Positions 7,967 through 15,225 of a DNA stretch of 21,808 bases are shown here, piece after piece. This DNA is from JACRBT01 sp964474285 (GTDB lineage Bacteria; Chloroflexota; Dehalococcoidia; Tepidiformales; Tepidiformaceae). The stretch spans positions 1 to 21,808 of the forward strand of contig CAYYSD010000040.1 of assembly GCA_964474285.1 (NCBI GenBank), read 5' to 3'. Position numbers and translations under genes: made by a program. Within the stretch, counting starts at the first letter, position 1. Each line of letters starts with the position of its first letter. The notes beneath the pieces are model-generated. The model did not search any database, was not told the origin of the DNA, and worked only from the letters and a program-made list of their open reading frames with translations.

Positions 7967-9028
7967 CTAGCGTCCGCCTCGGCGGGAGGCCAGTTGCGAT
8001 TGAACCTTGGTCAGCAGTTGTTGCTCTTCCAGGACTTCCCCCGCCCCACGCACCACGCAGAGAAGGGGATCCTCCGCGACATAAACGGGGAAGCGCGTCT
8101 CCTGCATGAGGCGCCGGTCCAGCCCGCGAAGCAGGGCGCCGCCGCCTGCCAACGCAATTCCGTGCGCCATGAGGTCGCTCACGAGTTCCGGGGGCGTGAC
8201 TTCGATGGATGACCTCACGGCTTCCACGATAGCGCTAATCGACCCCGCGAGCGCGTCGCGTATTTCCACAGTGCTTACCTCAACGGCCTTCGGCAGGCCG
8301 GTCGCGAGGTCGCGCCCGCGAATCTCAACAGTCTCTTCGGGTTCCAACGGTGCGGCAGAACCTGCCACCTTCTTGATCTCTTCAGCCGTGCGTTCGCCGA
8401 TAAGGAGGTTATGCACCTGGCGGGCGTAGGCGATGATGTCCTGGTCCATCTCGTCGCCGGCGACGCGGATGGATGTGCTCACGACCATGCCTCCGAGCGA
8501 GACGATGGCGACTTCCGTTGTACCGCCGCCGATGTCGACGATCATGCAGCCGGCGGCCTCCATCACTGGCAGACCCGCGCCGATGGCAGCCGCCATCGGT
8601 TCTTCGATGAGGTAGCAGCTGCGTGCCCCGGCGTTGAGGGCGGCGTCGTGGACGGCGCGCTTTTCAACCTCCGTGACACCGCTGGGGATGCCGACGACGA
8701 CCCTCGGCTGCGCGAGGAAGCTTCGGTCGTGAACCGCCCGGATGAAATAGCTCAGCATCTTCTCGGTGACTTCGAAGTCGGAGATGACGCCATCGCGGAG
8801 TGGGCGCACGGCGATGATGTTCGCGGGGGTTCGCCCGACCATGCGCTTCGCCTCGGCGCCGATGGCCAGGATCTTCTTCGTGCCACGATCGATCGCGACG
8901 ACCGAAGGTTCGTCGATCACGATGCCACGTCCACGCACCATAACGAGCGTGTTCGCGGTTCCGAGGTCTATCGCGATGTCGTGCGAGAGGAAGCCGAAGA
9001 GGCTGGAGAGCGGATTGAAAAAAGCCAA
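7967..9028 (-). CDS. mreB: Cell-shape actin homologue MreB
   Basis: Actin-like ATPase that forms membrane-bound filaments directing side-wall synthesis. The 353-residue length is normal. Nucleotide-binding motifs are intact: DLGTANT (21-27), DIGGGTTEVA (165-174) and the GGGALLRGL adenosine segment. The hydrophobic N terminus FFNPLSSLFGFL could aid membrane attachment. The start is TTG at 9028: an in-frame TGA lies 30 to 33 bases upstream and there is no ATG or GTG before DIAIDLGT, so a rare start codon is forced. No strong Shine-Dalgarno sequence precedes it. It is first in the mreBCD-mrdA-rodA series and has a promoter candidate in the gap after ligA. Confidence 0.96.
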   Translation of the reverse strand: MAFFNPLSSLFGFLSHDIAIDLGTANTLVMVRGRGIVIDEPSVVAIDRGTKKILAIGAEAKRMVGRTPANIIAVRPLRDGVISDFEVTEKMLSYFIRAVHDRSFLAQPRVVVGIPSGVTEVEKRAVHDAALNAGARSCYLIEEPMAAAIGAGLPVMEAAGCMIVDIGGGTTEVAIVSLGGMVVSTSIRVAGDEMDQDIIAYARQVHNLLIGERTAEEIKKVAGSAAPLEPEETVEIRGRDLATGLPKAVEVSTVEIRDALAGSISAIVEAVRSSIEVTPPELVSDLMAHGIALAGGGALLRGLDRRLMQETRFPVYVAEDPLLCVVRGAGEVLEEQQLLTKVQSQLASRRGGR

Positions 9029-9085
9029 GGCACGCGGACCCGATCTCTCAAATCAGCGCCGAGCCCAGCGTGCGACGCTATGTTC

Positions 9086-9091
9086 AGTATA
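9086..9091 (-). promoter_or_regulatory. Putative -10 box upstream of mreB
   Basis: A near-consensus TATACT on the minus strand in the 124-base gap between ligA and mreB, with no convincing -35 box at 16-19 bases. Transcription would begin near 9079, leaving a leader of about 50 bases before the TTG start and driving the elongasome genes. Confidence 0.5.
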
Positions 9092-9152
9092 CCCCCGTCA
9101 GCACTGAGCGCGACATCTTCCAGTTTAATGCTTCGAAAAAGCGACCTATATT

Positions 9153-11213
9153 TTATGCACCATCAATTCTGCCAGTGCCGGGGCCATCTTCCAGCAGGTG
9201 CGTGAATTCCTCTTCGGTCATCGTACGGACGCCCAACTTCTCTGCCTTCGCGAGCTTGGTTCCTGCGTCTGCCCCGACGACAAGCGCCGTGGTGGACTTC
9301 GTCACGCTGCTTCCGACCTTGCCGCCTCGTTGGCGGATTCGGTCCTCGGCCTCGTTGCGCGACATCGTTTCGAGCCGCCCGGTGACGACGAAGGTGAGGC
9401 CCGTCAGCGGGCCCGCCGGGCGCTCCATGCGTTCCTGCTGCATGCGCACGCCCGCCTGCGCCATCCGCCGGACGATGTCGCGGTTCTCCGCGCGGGCCGC
9501 CCACGCGACGATGCTGGCCGCGACGATCGGGCCGATGCCGTCCACTTCCTGGAGCGCTTCCTCTGGCGCATCGAGCAGTGTTTCGAGGTCGCCGAAGTGG
9601 TCCACGAGAAGCCGCGCCGTTTCGTAACCGACGTGGCGAATGCCAAGGGCCAACAGCACGTTCATGAGCGGACGCTGTTTGCTTGCCTCAATGCCACGCA
9701 TCAGGTTCGCTGCACCCTTGTCGCGAATCCCTGGCAGCGTCATCAACGCTTCTGGCGTGAGCGAATAGATGTCCGCAATATCGTGCACAAGTCCAGCGTT
9801 AAACAGCGTGGACGCCATCCGTTCTCCAAGCCCCTCGATGTCCATCGCACCGCGGCCGGCGAAGTGCTCGATCATGCGCACCTGCTGAGCCGGACAACTC
9901 GAGTTGGGGCAGTAGTAGGCCGCCTCGTTTTCATCCTTTCGAACCGGCGTGTGGCACGAAGGGCACTCCGCGGGCATGGCAAATTCCTGCTCGCCGCCGG
10001 TGCGTAGACTGAGGACCGGTCCTACCACCTGGGGGATCACTTCCCCGGCGCGCTGGACGATCACGATATCTCCGGGACGTATGTCCTTGCGGAGGATGTC
10101 GCCTTCATTGTGGAGCGTCGCCATGGAAACCGTGGCGCCGCCGACCACCACCGGCTCCAGGATCGCGAAGGGCGTCAGCACGCCTGTCCGCCCGACGTTG
10201 ACTTCAATGGCCCGCAATCGAGTGGTGCGCTGCTGGGGTGGGAACTTGAACGCCGTGGCCCATCGTGGCTCTCTTCCCACGAATCCCAGCCGGTCCCATG
10301 CGCGCGTGTCGTCGAGCTTCAGGACGACTCCGTCTATGTCGTAGTCCATGCGCTCGCGCTCGTGTTCGTACCAGAGGATGCGCTGGTGCGCTGCAGCCAG
10401 GTCATGGTGGCGGCGAGCCTCCGGATTTACGGAGAAGCCCATCGCTTCGAGCCACTTCAGCGTCTCGAAGTGACTGTCCGGACGCGCGCCTTCGCACCAC
10501 CCCACCTGGTACACGAAGATGGAAAGTGGCCGGCTGGCAGTGACCTGCGGGTCCTTTTGCCGCACGGATCCGGCGGCCGCGTTGCGCGGGTTGGCATAGA
10601 GCGGCAGCGGCTTTCGTCCCTCCGCCTCGCGCGCCAGGTTCGCTTCACCAATGGCGCTATTCATCGCCTCGAAACCGCTCTTACTCATGTACACTTCACC
10701 GCGCACTTCGAAGCGCTCCGGAACGGCACCGCGCAATCGCTGCGGTATCTCCTTCATCGTGCGGAGGTTCTCCGTGACGTTTTCGCCGTGACGTCCGTCA
10801 CCACGGGTAGCACCCTGGACGAAGAGACCGCGTTCATAAACCAGCGCGATAGCAAGGCCGTCGATCTTCGGTTCCGACGTAAGCAAGCACGGTTCGTCGT
10901 CCATGCGTTCAACAAGTCGACGATGCCACGCCTGCAATTCTGATTCAGTGAATGCGTTGGCAAGGCTGAGCATCGGAACGCGATGTTCGACGACGCTAAA
11001 CGTTTCCAATGGCGCGGCGCCGGTCCGTTGGGTGGGAGAATCGGGCGTAATGAGCTCAGGAAACTCGGACTCAATCGCTCGCAGCTCCTTGAGCAGGACG
11101 TCGTATTCAGCGTCGGAGATTTCTGGAGAATCCAGCACGTAATACCGGTGATTGTGGTAGTTCAGCTCCGAGCGCAACTCTTCGCTGCGGAGGCGTGCGT
11201 CGTACTGATTCAT
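9153..11213 (-). CDS. ligA: NAD-dependent DNA ligase LigA
   Basis: Seals nicks in duplex DNA during replication and repair, using NAD. At 686 residues it is full length. Domains in order: the Ia domain that binds nicotinamide mononucleotide (N-terminal, HRYYVLDSPEISDAEYD at about 22-38), the adenylation domain with the KxDG motif at Lys116 (EPKIDG), the OB fold (about 325-405), a zinc finger with Cys417, Cys420, Cys435 and Cys440, helix-hairpin-helix repeats (about 455-590), and a BRCT domain at about 600-680. The ATG at 11213 has GAGG 9 bases upstream. A TATACT box lies 53 bases upstream. The gene precedes mreB by 124 bases and diverges from hisH. Confidence 0.97.
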   Translation of the reverse strand: MNQYDARLRSEELRSELNYHNHRYYVLDSPEISDAEYDVLLKELRAIESEFPELITPDSPTQRTGAAPLETFSVVEHRVPMLSLANAFTESELQAWHRRLVERMDDEPCLLTSEPKIDGLAIALVYERGLFVQGATRGDGRHGENVTENLRTMKEIPQRLRGAVPERFEVRGEVYMSKSGFEAMNSAIGEANLAREAEGRKPLPLYANPRNAAAGSVRQKDPQVTASRPLSIFVYQVGWCEGARPDSHFETLKWLEAMGFSVNPEARRHHDLAAAHQRILWYEHERERMDYDIDGVVLKLDDTRAWDRLGFVGREPRWATAFKFPPQQRTTRLRAIEVNVGRTGVLTPFAILEPVVVGGATVSMATLHNEGDILRKDIRPGDIVIVQRAGEVIPQVVGPVLSLRTGGEQEFAMPAECPSCHTPVRKDENEAAYYCPNSSCPAQQVRMIEHFAGRGAMDIEGLGERMASTLFNAGLVHDIADIYSLTPEALMTLPGIRDKGAANLMRGIEASKQRPLMNVLLALGIRHVGYETARLLVDHFGDLETLLDAPEEALQEVDGIGPIVAASIVAWAARAENRDIVRRMAQAGVRMQQERMERPAGPLTGLTFVVTGRLETMSRNEAEDRIRQRGGKVGSSVTKSTTALVVGADAGTKLAKAEKLGVRTMTEEEFTHLLEDGPGTGRIDGA

Positions 11214-11266
11214 CGGTCGGCCTCGGATGGGATGCGTTCGCGCCGTGCTGCACGCGGCCGCCTCTG

Positions 11267-11272
11267 AGTATA
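11267..11272 (-). promoter_or_regulatory. Putative -10 box of ligA
   Basis: TATACT on the minus strand, 53 bases before the ligA ATG. It lies only 5 bases from the plus-strand -10 candidate of hisH, so the two divergent promoters would compete for the same DNA. No clear -35 box was found. Confidence 0.5.
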
Positions 11273-11277
11273 TCTGC

Positions 11278-11283
11278 TACACT
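11278..11283 (+). promoter_or_regulatory. Putative -10 box of hisH, placed for a leaderless transcript
   Basis: TACACT ends 9 bases before the hisH GTG at 11293. Initiation 7 to 10 bases downstream of a -10 box would put the first transcribed base at or next to the start codon. No Shine-Dalgarno sequence is present between them. Confidence 0.5.
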
Positions 11284-11292
11284 GGCTCGACT

Positions 11293-11949
11293 GTGACAGA
11301 CTCCATCGTGGTCATCGACTATGGCGCAGGGAATCTGCGCAGCGTCGCTCGCGCGCTTGATCACGTCGGCGCCGAGCCTGTGATTTCCGCCGACCCCGGG
11401 GACATTCAGAGCGCCGCCGGCATTGTGCTTCCCGGCGTAGGCGCGGCGCAGGACACCATGGCCAACCTCCTCGCGTCCGGGCTCGTCGGGCCGCTCAAGG
11501 AGTACATCGCGGAGGGCCGGCCATTCCTCGGCGTGTGCATGGGCCTCCAGGCGCTGTTCGACCATTCGGACGAAGGCGGCGGGCAAGAGTGCCTTGGGGA
11601 GCTCCCGGGAACCATCAAACGCTTTCCGGCCGGCGATCTGAAGGTTCCCCACATGGGCTGGAACACCGTTCGCTGGACGCGTGCCCACCCTGTGACCGCC
11701 GGTATCGCCAGCGAGAGCTATTTCTACTTCGTGCACGGCTTTTACCCGGTCCCCACCGACCCGTCGACTGCCCTGGGCGAGACAGAATACGGCGTGACGT
11801 TTGCGAGCGCGGTCGCCCGGGAGAACGTCGTGGCGACGCAGTTCCACCCGGAGAAGAGCAGCACCGACGGTCTGCGTCTCTATGCGAACTTCGTCCGCTG
11901 GGCGCGTACGCAGCAACCTGCGGTCTTCGCGGGGGCAGCGCTCGCCTGA
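11293..11949 (+). CDS. hisH: Imidazole glycerol phosphate synthase, glutaminase subunit HisH
   Basis: Releases ammonia from glutamine and passes it to HisF for imidazole ring closure in histidine synthesis. The class I glutamine amidotransferase triad is complete in the 218-residue product: Cys82 in GVCMGLQ, and His185 and Glu187 in FHPEKS; the oxyanion segment PGVGA is also present. GTG at 11293 is chosen because the next residues (TDSIVVIDYGAGN) form the first strand of the family. An upstream in-frame ATG at 11227 would place both promoter boxes inside the gene and add 22 residues that do not resemble HisH. Its stop overlaps the hisA start by one base (TGATG). Confidence 0.96.
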   Translation: MTDSIVVIDYGAGNLRSVARALDHVGAEPVISADPGDIQSAAGIVLPGVGAAQDTMANLLASGLVGPLKEYIAEGRPFLGVCMGLQALFDHSDEGGGQECLGELPGTIKRFPAGDLKVPHMGWNTVRWTRAHPVTAGIASESYFYFVHGFYPVPTDPSTALGETEYGVTFASAVARENVVATQFHPEKSSTDGLRLYANFVRWARTQQPAVFAGAALA

Positions 11950-12668
11950 TGTTCGAAGTCGTCCCTTCGATTGACCTGCGGGGCGGGGCCTGCGTCCGCC
12001 TGCTCCAGGGCGACTACGGCAAGGAGACTCGCTACTCCGACGACCCCATCTCTGTCGCGCGGCGCTGGCAGGACCTCGGAGCGCCGCGGCTGCACGTGGT
12101 CGACCTGGATGGCGCCCGTGCCGGCGAGCCCGTGAATGCCGCGATCATGGCCGACATCTGCGACGCGCTCGACATCGAAGTCGAGGTATCGGGCGGTCTG
12201 CGTTCGATCGTATCCATCCATGCAGCGGTGGACTACGGCGCTGCACGTGTGCAACTCGGCAGCGCCGCCGTGAAGCAGCCAGAGCTGGTCGAAGCGGCGT
12301 GCTCGGCCCTCCCGGGACGCATCGTTGTCTCCATCGACGCCCGCAACGGGATGGTCATGACGGACGGCTGGATTGAGGGCTCGGGAGTGCCCGCCCTCGT
12401 CCTCGCACGCAGGATGGTCGCGCTGGGAGTGCCGCGCTTGATGGTCACGGACATCGGCCAGGACGGACTCATGGCCGGCCCGAACGTGCCCTTCCTCCGC
12501 CAGTTCGTAGAGGAGCTGCCGGTTCCGATCGTGGCGTCGGGCGGGGTAACCTCCATCGAGCATCTCCTCGCCCTGGCAGCCGCAGGCTGCGAAGGCGCGA
12601 TCATCGGGAAGGCGCTCTATGAAGGGGTCCTCGACCTGCCTTCCGCGATCGCGGCGCTTTCGGAGTGA
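11949..12668 (+). CDS. hisA: ProFAR isomerase HisA
   Basis: Catalyses the Amadori rearrangement of ProFAR to PRFAR, the substrate of HisH-HisF. The 239-residue (beta/alpha)8 barrel carries the catalytic aspartates at Asp9 (PSIDLRGG) and Asp130 (VSIDARNG), and phosphate-binding SGG and GKALYEG segments near the C-terminal half. The ATG overlaps the hisH stop by one base, so translation is likely coupled. The bifunctional HisA/TrpF (PriA) cannot be ruled out from sequence alone, because trp genes are not in the window. Confidence 0.95.
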   Translation: MFEVVPSIDLRGGACVRLLQGDYGKETRYSDDPISVARRWQDLGAPRLHVVDLDGARAGEPVNAAIMADICDALDIEVEVSGGLRSIVSIHAAVDYGAARVQLGSAAVKQPELVEAACSALPGRIVVSIDARNGMVMTDGWIEGSGVPALVLARRMVALGVPRLMVTDIGQDGLMAGPNVPFLRQFVEELPVPIVASGGVTSIEHLLALAAAGCEGAIIGKALYEGVLDLPSAIAALSE

Positions 12669-12684
12669 GCAGCGCCGCCGCACA

Positions 12685-12717
12685 TCGACATTCGACCGTC
12701 CACACTCGACAATCGAT
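12685..12717 (+). repeat. Imperfect 12-base direct repeat ahead of hisF
   Basis: TCGACATTCGAC (12685-12696) and TCGACAATCGAT (12706-12717) agree at 10 of 12 bases and start 21 bases apart, that is about two helical turns. Each copy contains two TCGA-like halves. The second copy ends 3 bases before the hisF GTG, and no ribosome site is visible in the 52-base hisA-hisF gap. Confidence 0.45.
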
Positions 12718-12720
12718 CCT

Positions 12721-13503
12721 GTGCTGACGCGCCGCATCATCCCGTGTTTCGATGTCGCGAATGGGCGTGTCGTGAAGGGCGTCTCTTTCGTGGAATTGCG
12801 CGATGCGGGCGACCCTGTCGAACTCGCGAAGGTCTACGACCGCGAAGGCGCCGACGAACTCGTCTTCCTCGACATCACGGCCAGTTCCGATGCGCGCACC
12901 ACCGTCTATGACATGGTGGCGGCGACTGCGGAGCAGGTGTTCATCCCCTTCACCGTTGGCGGGGGCATTCGCACGGTGGGCGACATGCGCATCATGCTCG
13001 AACTCGGCGCCGAGAAGGTCAGCATCAACACTTCGGCCATCCAGGAGCCGACGCTGATCAACGAAGGCGCCTATCGCTTCGGCAGCCAGTGCGTTGTCGT
13101 CGCGATCGATGCCCGGCGAGTCAAGGGTGAGCGCGGCAGGTGGGAGGTGTTTACCCATGGCGGGCGGAACCCTACCGGCCTCGACTGCATTGAGTGGGCG
13201 AAAGAGGCGGTTGCGCGCGGCGCCGGCGAACTGCTGCTGACCAGCATGGACACCGACGGCCACCAGCGCGGCTACGATATCGAGCTGCTCCGATCGGTGA
13301 ATGATGCCGTTACGGTGCCGGTTATCGCCTCGGGCGGGGCAGGCGGACCGGAACACATGGCCGCGGCGCTCCGCGATGGTCACGCCGACGCGGTATTGGC
13401 TGCGAGCATTTTTCACTTCGGCACGTACTCGATCCGCCAGGTAAAGGAATATCTCGCCGGCCAGGGACTTCCGATTCGGCCCGTCGTGGACCGCGAGGCG
13501 TGA
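12721..13503 (+). CDS. hisF: Imidazole glycerol phosphate synthase, cyclase subunit HisF
   Basis: Uses ammonia from HisH to convert PRFAR into imidazole glycerol phosphate and AICAR. The 260-residue barrel has the canonical catalytic pair at Asp11 (PCFDV) and Asp130 (VAIDARR), exactly at the usual family numbering, plus TVGGGIR (78-84) and ASGGAG (203-208) phosphate loops. The GTG at 12721 starts the typical LTRRIIPCFD strand. The open frame runs back into hisA to 12619, but that extension is out of the family and overlaps hisA. No Shine-Dalgarno sequence precedes the GTG. No other his gene follows; the next gene is a phosphatase-like protein. Confidence 0.96.
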   Translation: MLTRRIIPCFDVANGRVVKGVSFVELRDAGDPVELAKVYDREGADELVFLDITASSDARTTVYDMVAATAEQVFIPFTVGGGIRTVGDMRIMLELGAEKVSINTSAIQEPTLINEGAYRFGSQCVVVAIDARRVKGERGRWEVFTHGGRNPTGLDCIEWAKEAVARGAGELLLTSMDTDGHQRGYDIELLRSVNDAVTVPVIASGGAGGPEHMAAALRDGHADAVLAASIFHFGTYSIRQVKEYLAGQGLPIRPVVDREA

Positions 13504-13513
13504 GCATCAGTTC

Positions 13514-14035
13514 ATGAGCGCTGCGCGTGGACCGGCCGAAATCTTCGAAGTCGAGTCGCCTTATGCGGGCCGCCTGGCGGTGTGCATGCGACCGCGGGGC
13601 GGAATGTGGTTGGCGGACGATGTGCGCCGTCTCCGCTCCGATGGCTGGGATGTGCTGGTTTCGGCGCTTCAGCCCGGCGAAGTGCACCAGCTCCACCTGG
13701 GCGCCACGGCGCGCCAGTGCGAACTCCACGGCGTGACCTTTCACAGCTTCCCCATCGGCAACCTGCAGGTGCCGGCGCCTGAGCAGGCTCAATCGCACTT
13801 CCCCCGGCTGTTGGAGCACCTCCAATCGGGGAGAAGCGTTGCAGCGCACTGTTTCGGCAGTATCGGGCGCGGCCCTCTCATCGTGGCCACACTGCTCGTT
13901 CTCGGCGGGGTGGCGCCGGAGGAGGCCTGGAGGCGCATCCGGGAGGTACGCGGCGAACAGGTTCCCGATACCTACGAACAGCGCGATTGGGTTGCAAATC
14001 TGCACACGCTCGACCTCGGGGGGGTCCGGGCGTGA
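13514..14035 (+). CDS. Dual-specificity-phosphatase-fold protein with altered active site
   Basis: A 173-residue protein of the compact bacterial tyrosine/dual-specificity phosphatase fold. The signature is HC-X5-R: Cys113 and Arg119 in HCFGSIGR, and the RPRGG segment at 26-30 is typical of the family as I recall it. Two positions look unusual: the general-acid loop, normally FPIPD, reads FPIGN, with Asn83 in place of aspartate, and the residue after the catalytic Arg is Gly rather than Ser or Thr. The protein may therefore be slow, bind without turning over, or act on something other than a phosphoester. It starts 10 bases after hisF and overlaps the reductase gene downstream (GTGA), so it is part of this operon. 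Fold is likely; activity is uncertain. Confidence 0.75.
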   Translation: MSAARGPAEIFEVESPYAGRLAVCMRPRGGMWLADDVRRLRSDGWDVLVSALQPGEVHQLHLGATARQCELHGVTFHSFPIGNLQVPAPEQAQSHFPRLLEHLQSGRSVAAHCFGSIGRGPLIVATLLVLGGVAPEEAWRRIREVRGEQVPDTYEQRDWVANLHTLDLGGVRA

Positions 14036-14784
14036 ACCTCGATCCGGCGCTCAACAAGCCAGACTACACGAGCCTGGATCTGCCACCGGCGCCACCTGAC
14101 CGCCCCTGCGTCCTCGTCAACATGGTCATGTCCGCCGACGGCAAGGCGGTCATCGACGGCACGGAACGGGGACTTGGATCGAAGGTCGACCAGCGCCTGA
14201 TGCGGGAACTGCGCGTCCACGCCGACATCGTGCTCAACGGCGCCTCGACGCTGCGGGTCAGCGGCGCCAGCCCAAGGCTTGGCGATGCAAAGCTCGAGTA
14301 TCTTCGCGAAGCGAGGGGCAAACCGCGCTTGCCCGCCGCGGCAATTATGACCGCCAGCGGCGACGTACCCCTGGACAAGGCCTTCTTCACCGCCTCCGAC
14401 TTCGAAGCCTTCGTTTACGTTGGCGCCGAGGCGCCACGTGGTGTTATCGACGCGATCGTGGGGACCGGGCGGGCGGCCGTGCGGCTTCCTGCCATCGACG
14501 AGGTGCGCTGGATGCTCGCGCACATGCGCCACGAGATCGGCGCTGAGGTCCTGTTGCTCGAGGGCGGCCCGACGATCAACGCGCAATTCTTTGCCGGCGG
14601 ATTCGTGGACGAGTACTTCGTCACGATCGGTTCGGTGCTGGTGGGCGGACAGGATTCGCTCACGCCGATCGAAGGCCCGGCACCGTTCCCGCGCGAAGTC
14701 CTCCCGAAGCTAAGCCTCATCTCGGCGGTCCCGAATCGCGAGACAAGCGAAATCTATCTGCGGTATCGCGTCCTCCACGAATAG
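14032..14784 (+). CDS. Stand-alone RibD C-terminal / dihydrofolate-reductase-like reductase
   Basis: A 250-residue NADPH-type reductase of the RibD C-terminal family. In riboflavin synthesis this family reduces the ribosylamino-pyrimidine, but many stand-alone members have unknown substrates. Family segments are NMVMSADGKAVIDG (30-43), NGASTLR, and LLLEGGPTINAQFF in the C-terminal half. The deaminase domain of bifunctional RibD is absent and no other rib gene is in the window. The GTG start overlaps the phosphatase-like stop as GTGA, so the two are probably made together. There is about 40 bases between its stop and the next plus-strand gene. A pyrimidine reductase of flavin synthesis or a general reductase are both possible. 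Confidence 0.82.
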   Translation: MNLDPALNKPDYTSLDLPPAPPDRPCVLVNMVMSADGKAVIDGTERGLGSKVDQRLMRELRVHADIVLNGASTLRVSGASPRLGDAKLEYLREARGKPRLPAAAIMTASGDVPLDKAFFTASDFEAFVYVGAEAPRGVIDAIVGTGRAAVRLPAIDEVRWMLAHMRHEIGAEVLLLEGGPTINAQFFAGGFVDEYFVTIGSVLVGGQDSLTPIEGPAPFPREVLPKLSLISAVPNRETSEIYLRYRVLHE

Positions 14785-14826
14785 GGTGGCTTTGCATTCC
14801 GTCGCCGGTTGGGGTTCAATCGCCGC

Positions 14827-15219
14827 ATGGTAAAAGTGATTCGGCCTGATGAACGTGATTGTGGGACGGCCCAGACCCCCGGGATGAAGCGTGAGGCGGG
14901 CATCTCCGCGGCGCTCACCGGCTCAACCGGGCTCTGGATGGGTACCGGCGTGAATGAACCGGGTGGCGTTTCCGGTGTCCACCATCACGGACCGAACGAG
15001 TCGGGCATCTACATTCTGAGGGGCCACATCCGTTTTCGCTGGGGCGCGAAGCTGGAGAATGTCGTCGACACTTCGCCTGGCGACTTCGTTTTTGTACCGC
15101 CCTATGAAATCCACATGGAAGAGAACCTCGACCCGGACGGCGAGGCAGAGTTCCTGCTGGCGCGAAACGCCCAGGAGGGCGTCGTTGTCAACGTGCCTGA
15201 CCCCCGGGAAGGCGCCTGA
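14827..15219 (+). CDS. Small single-domain cupin protein
   Basis: A 130-residue RmlC-type cupin. Motif 1 supplies His52, His54 and Glu58 (VHHHGPNE) and motif 2 supplies His96 (PPYEIHMEEN), the usual set of metal ligands, so a bound metal such as Fe, Mn or Zn is expected. No second domain is present and the substrate cannot be inferred. ATG at 14827 is preferred to an upstream in-frame TTG at 14809. There is no Shine-Dalgarno sequence: TTCAAT sits 6 bases before the ATG, hinting at a leaderless transcript, though this hexamer is a poor -10 box. It converges on the oxidoreductase gene with 6 bases between stops. Confidence 0.85.
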   Translation: MVKVIRPDERDCGTAQTPGMKREAGISAALTGSTGLWMGTGVNEPGGVSGVHHHGPNESGIYILRGHIRFRWGAKLENVVDTSPGDFVFVPPYEIHMEENLDPDGEAEFLLARNAQEGVVVNVPDPREGA

Positions 15220-15225
15220 GGGCCG

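Noticed and set aside
11227..11292. Longer hisH start at 11227
   Set aside because: It would include both divergent promoter boxes and adds residues unrelated to the HisH fold.
12619..12720. N-terminal extension of hisF overlapping hisA
   Set aside because: The extra 34 residues are low-complexity Arg/Ser sequence unlike HisF, and the GTG at 12721 gives the canonical numbering of both catalytic aspartates.
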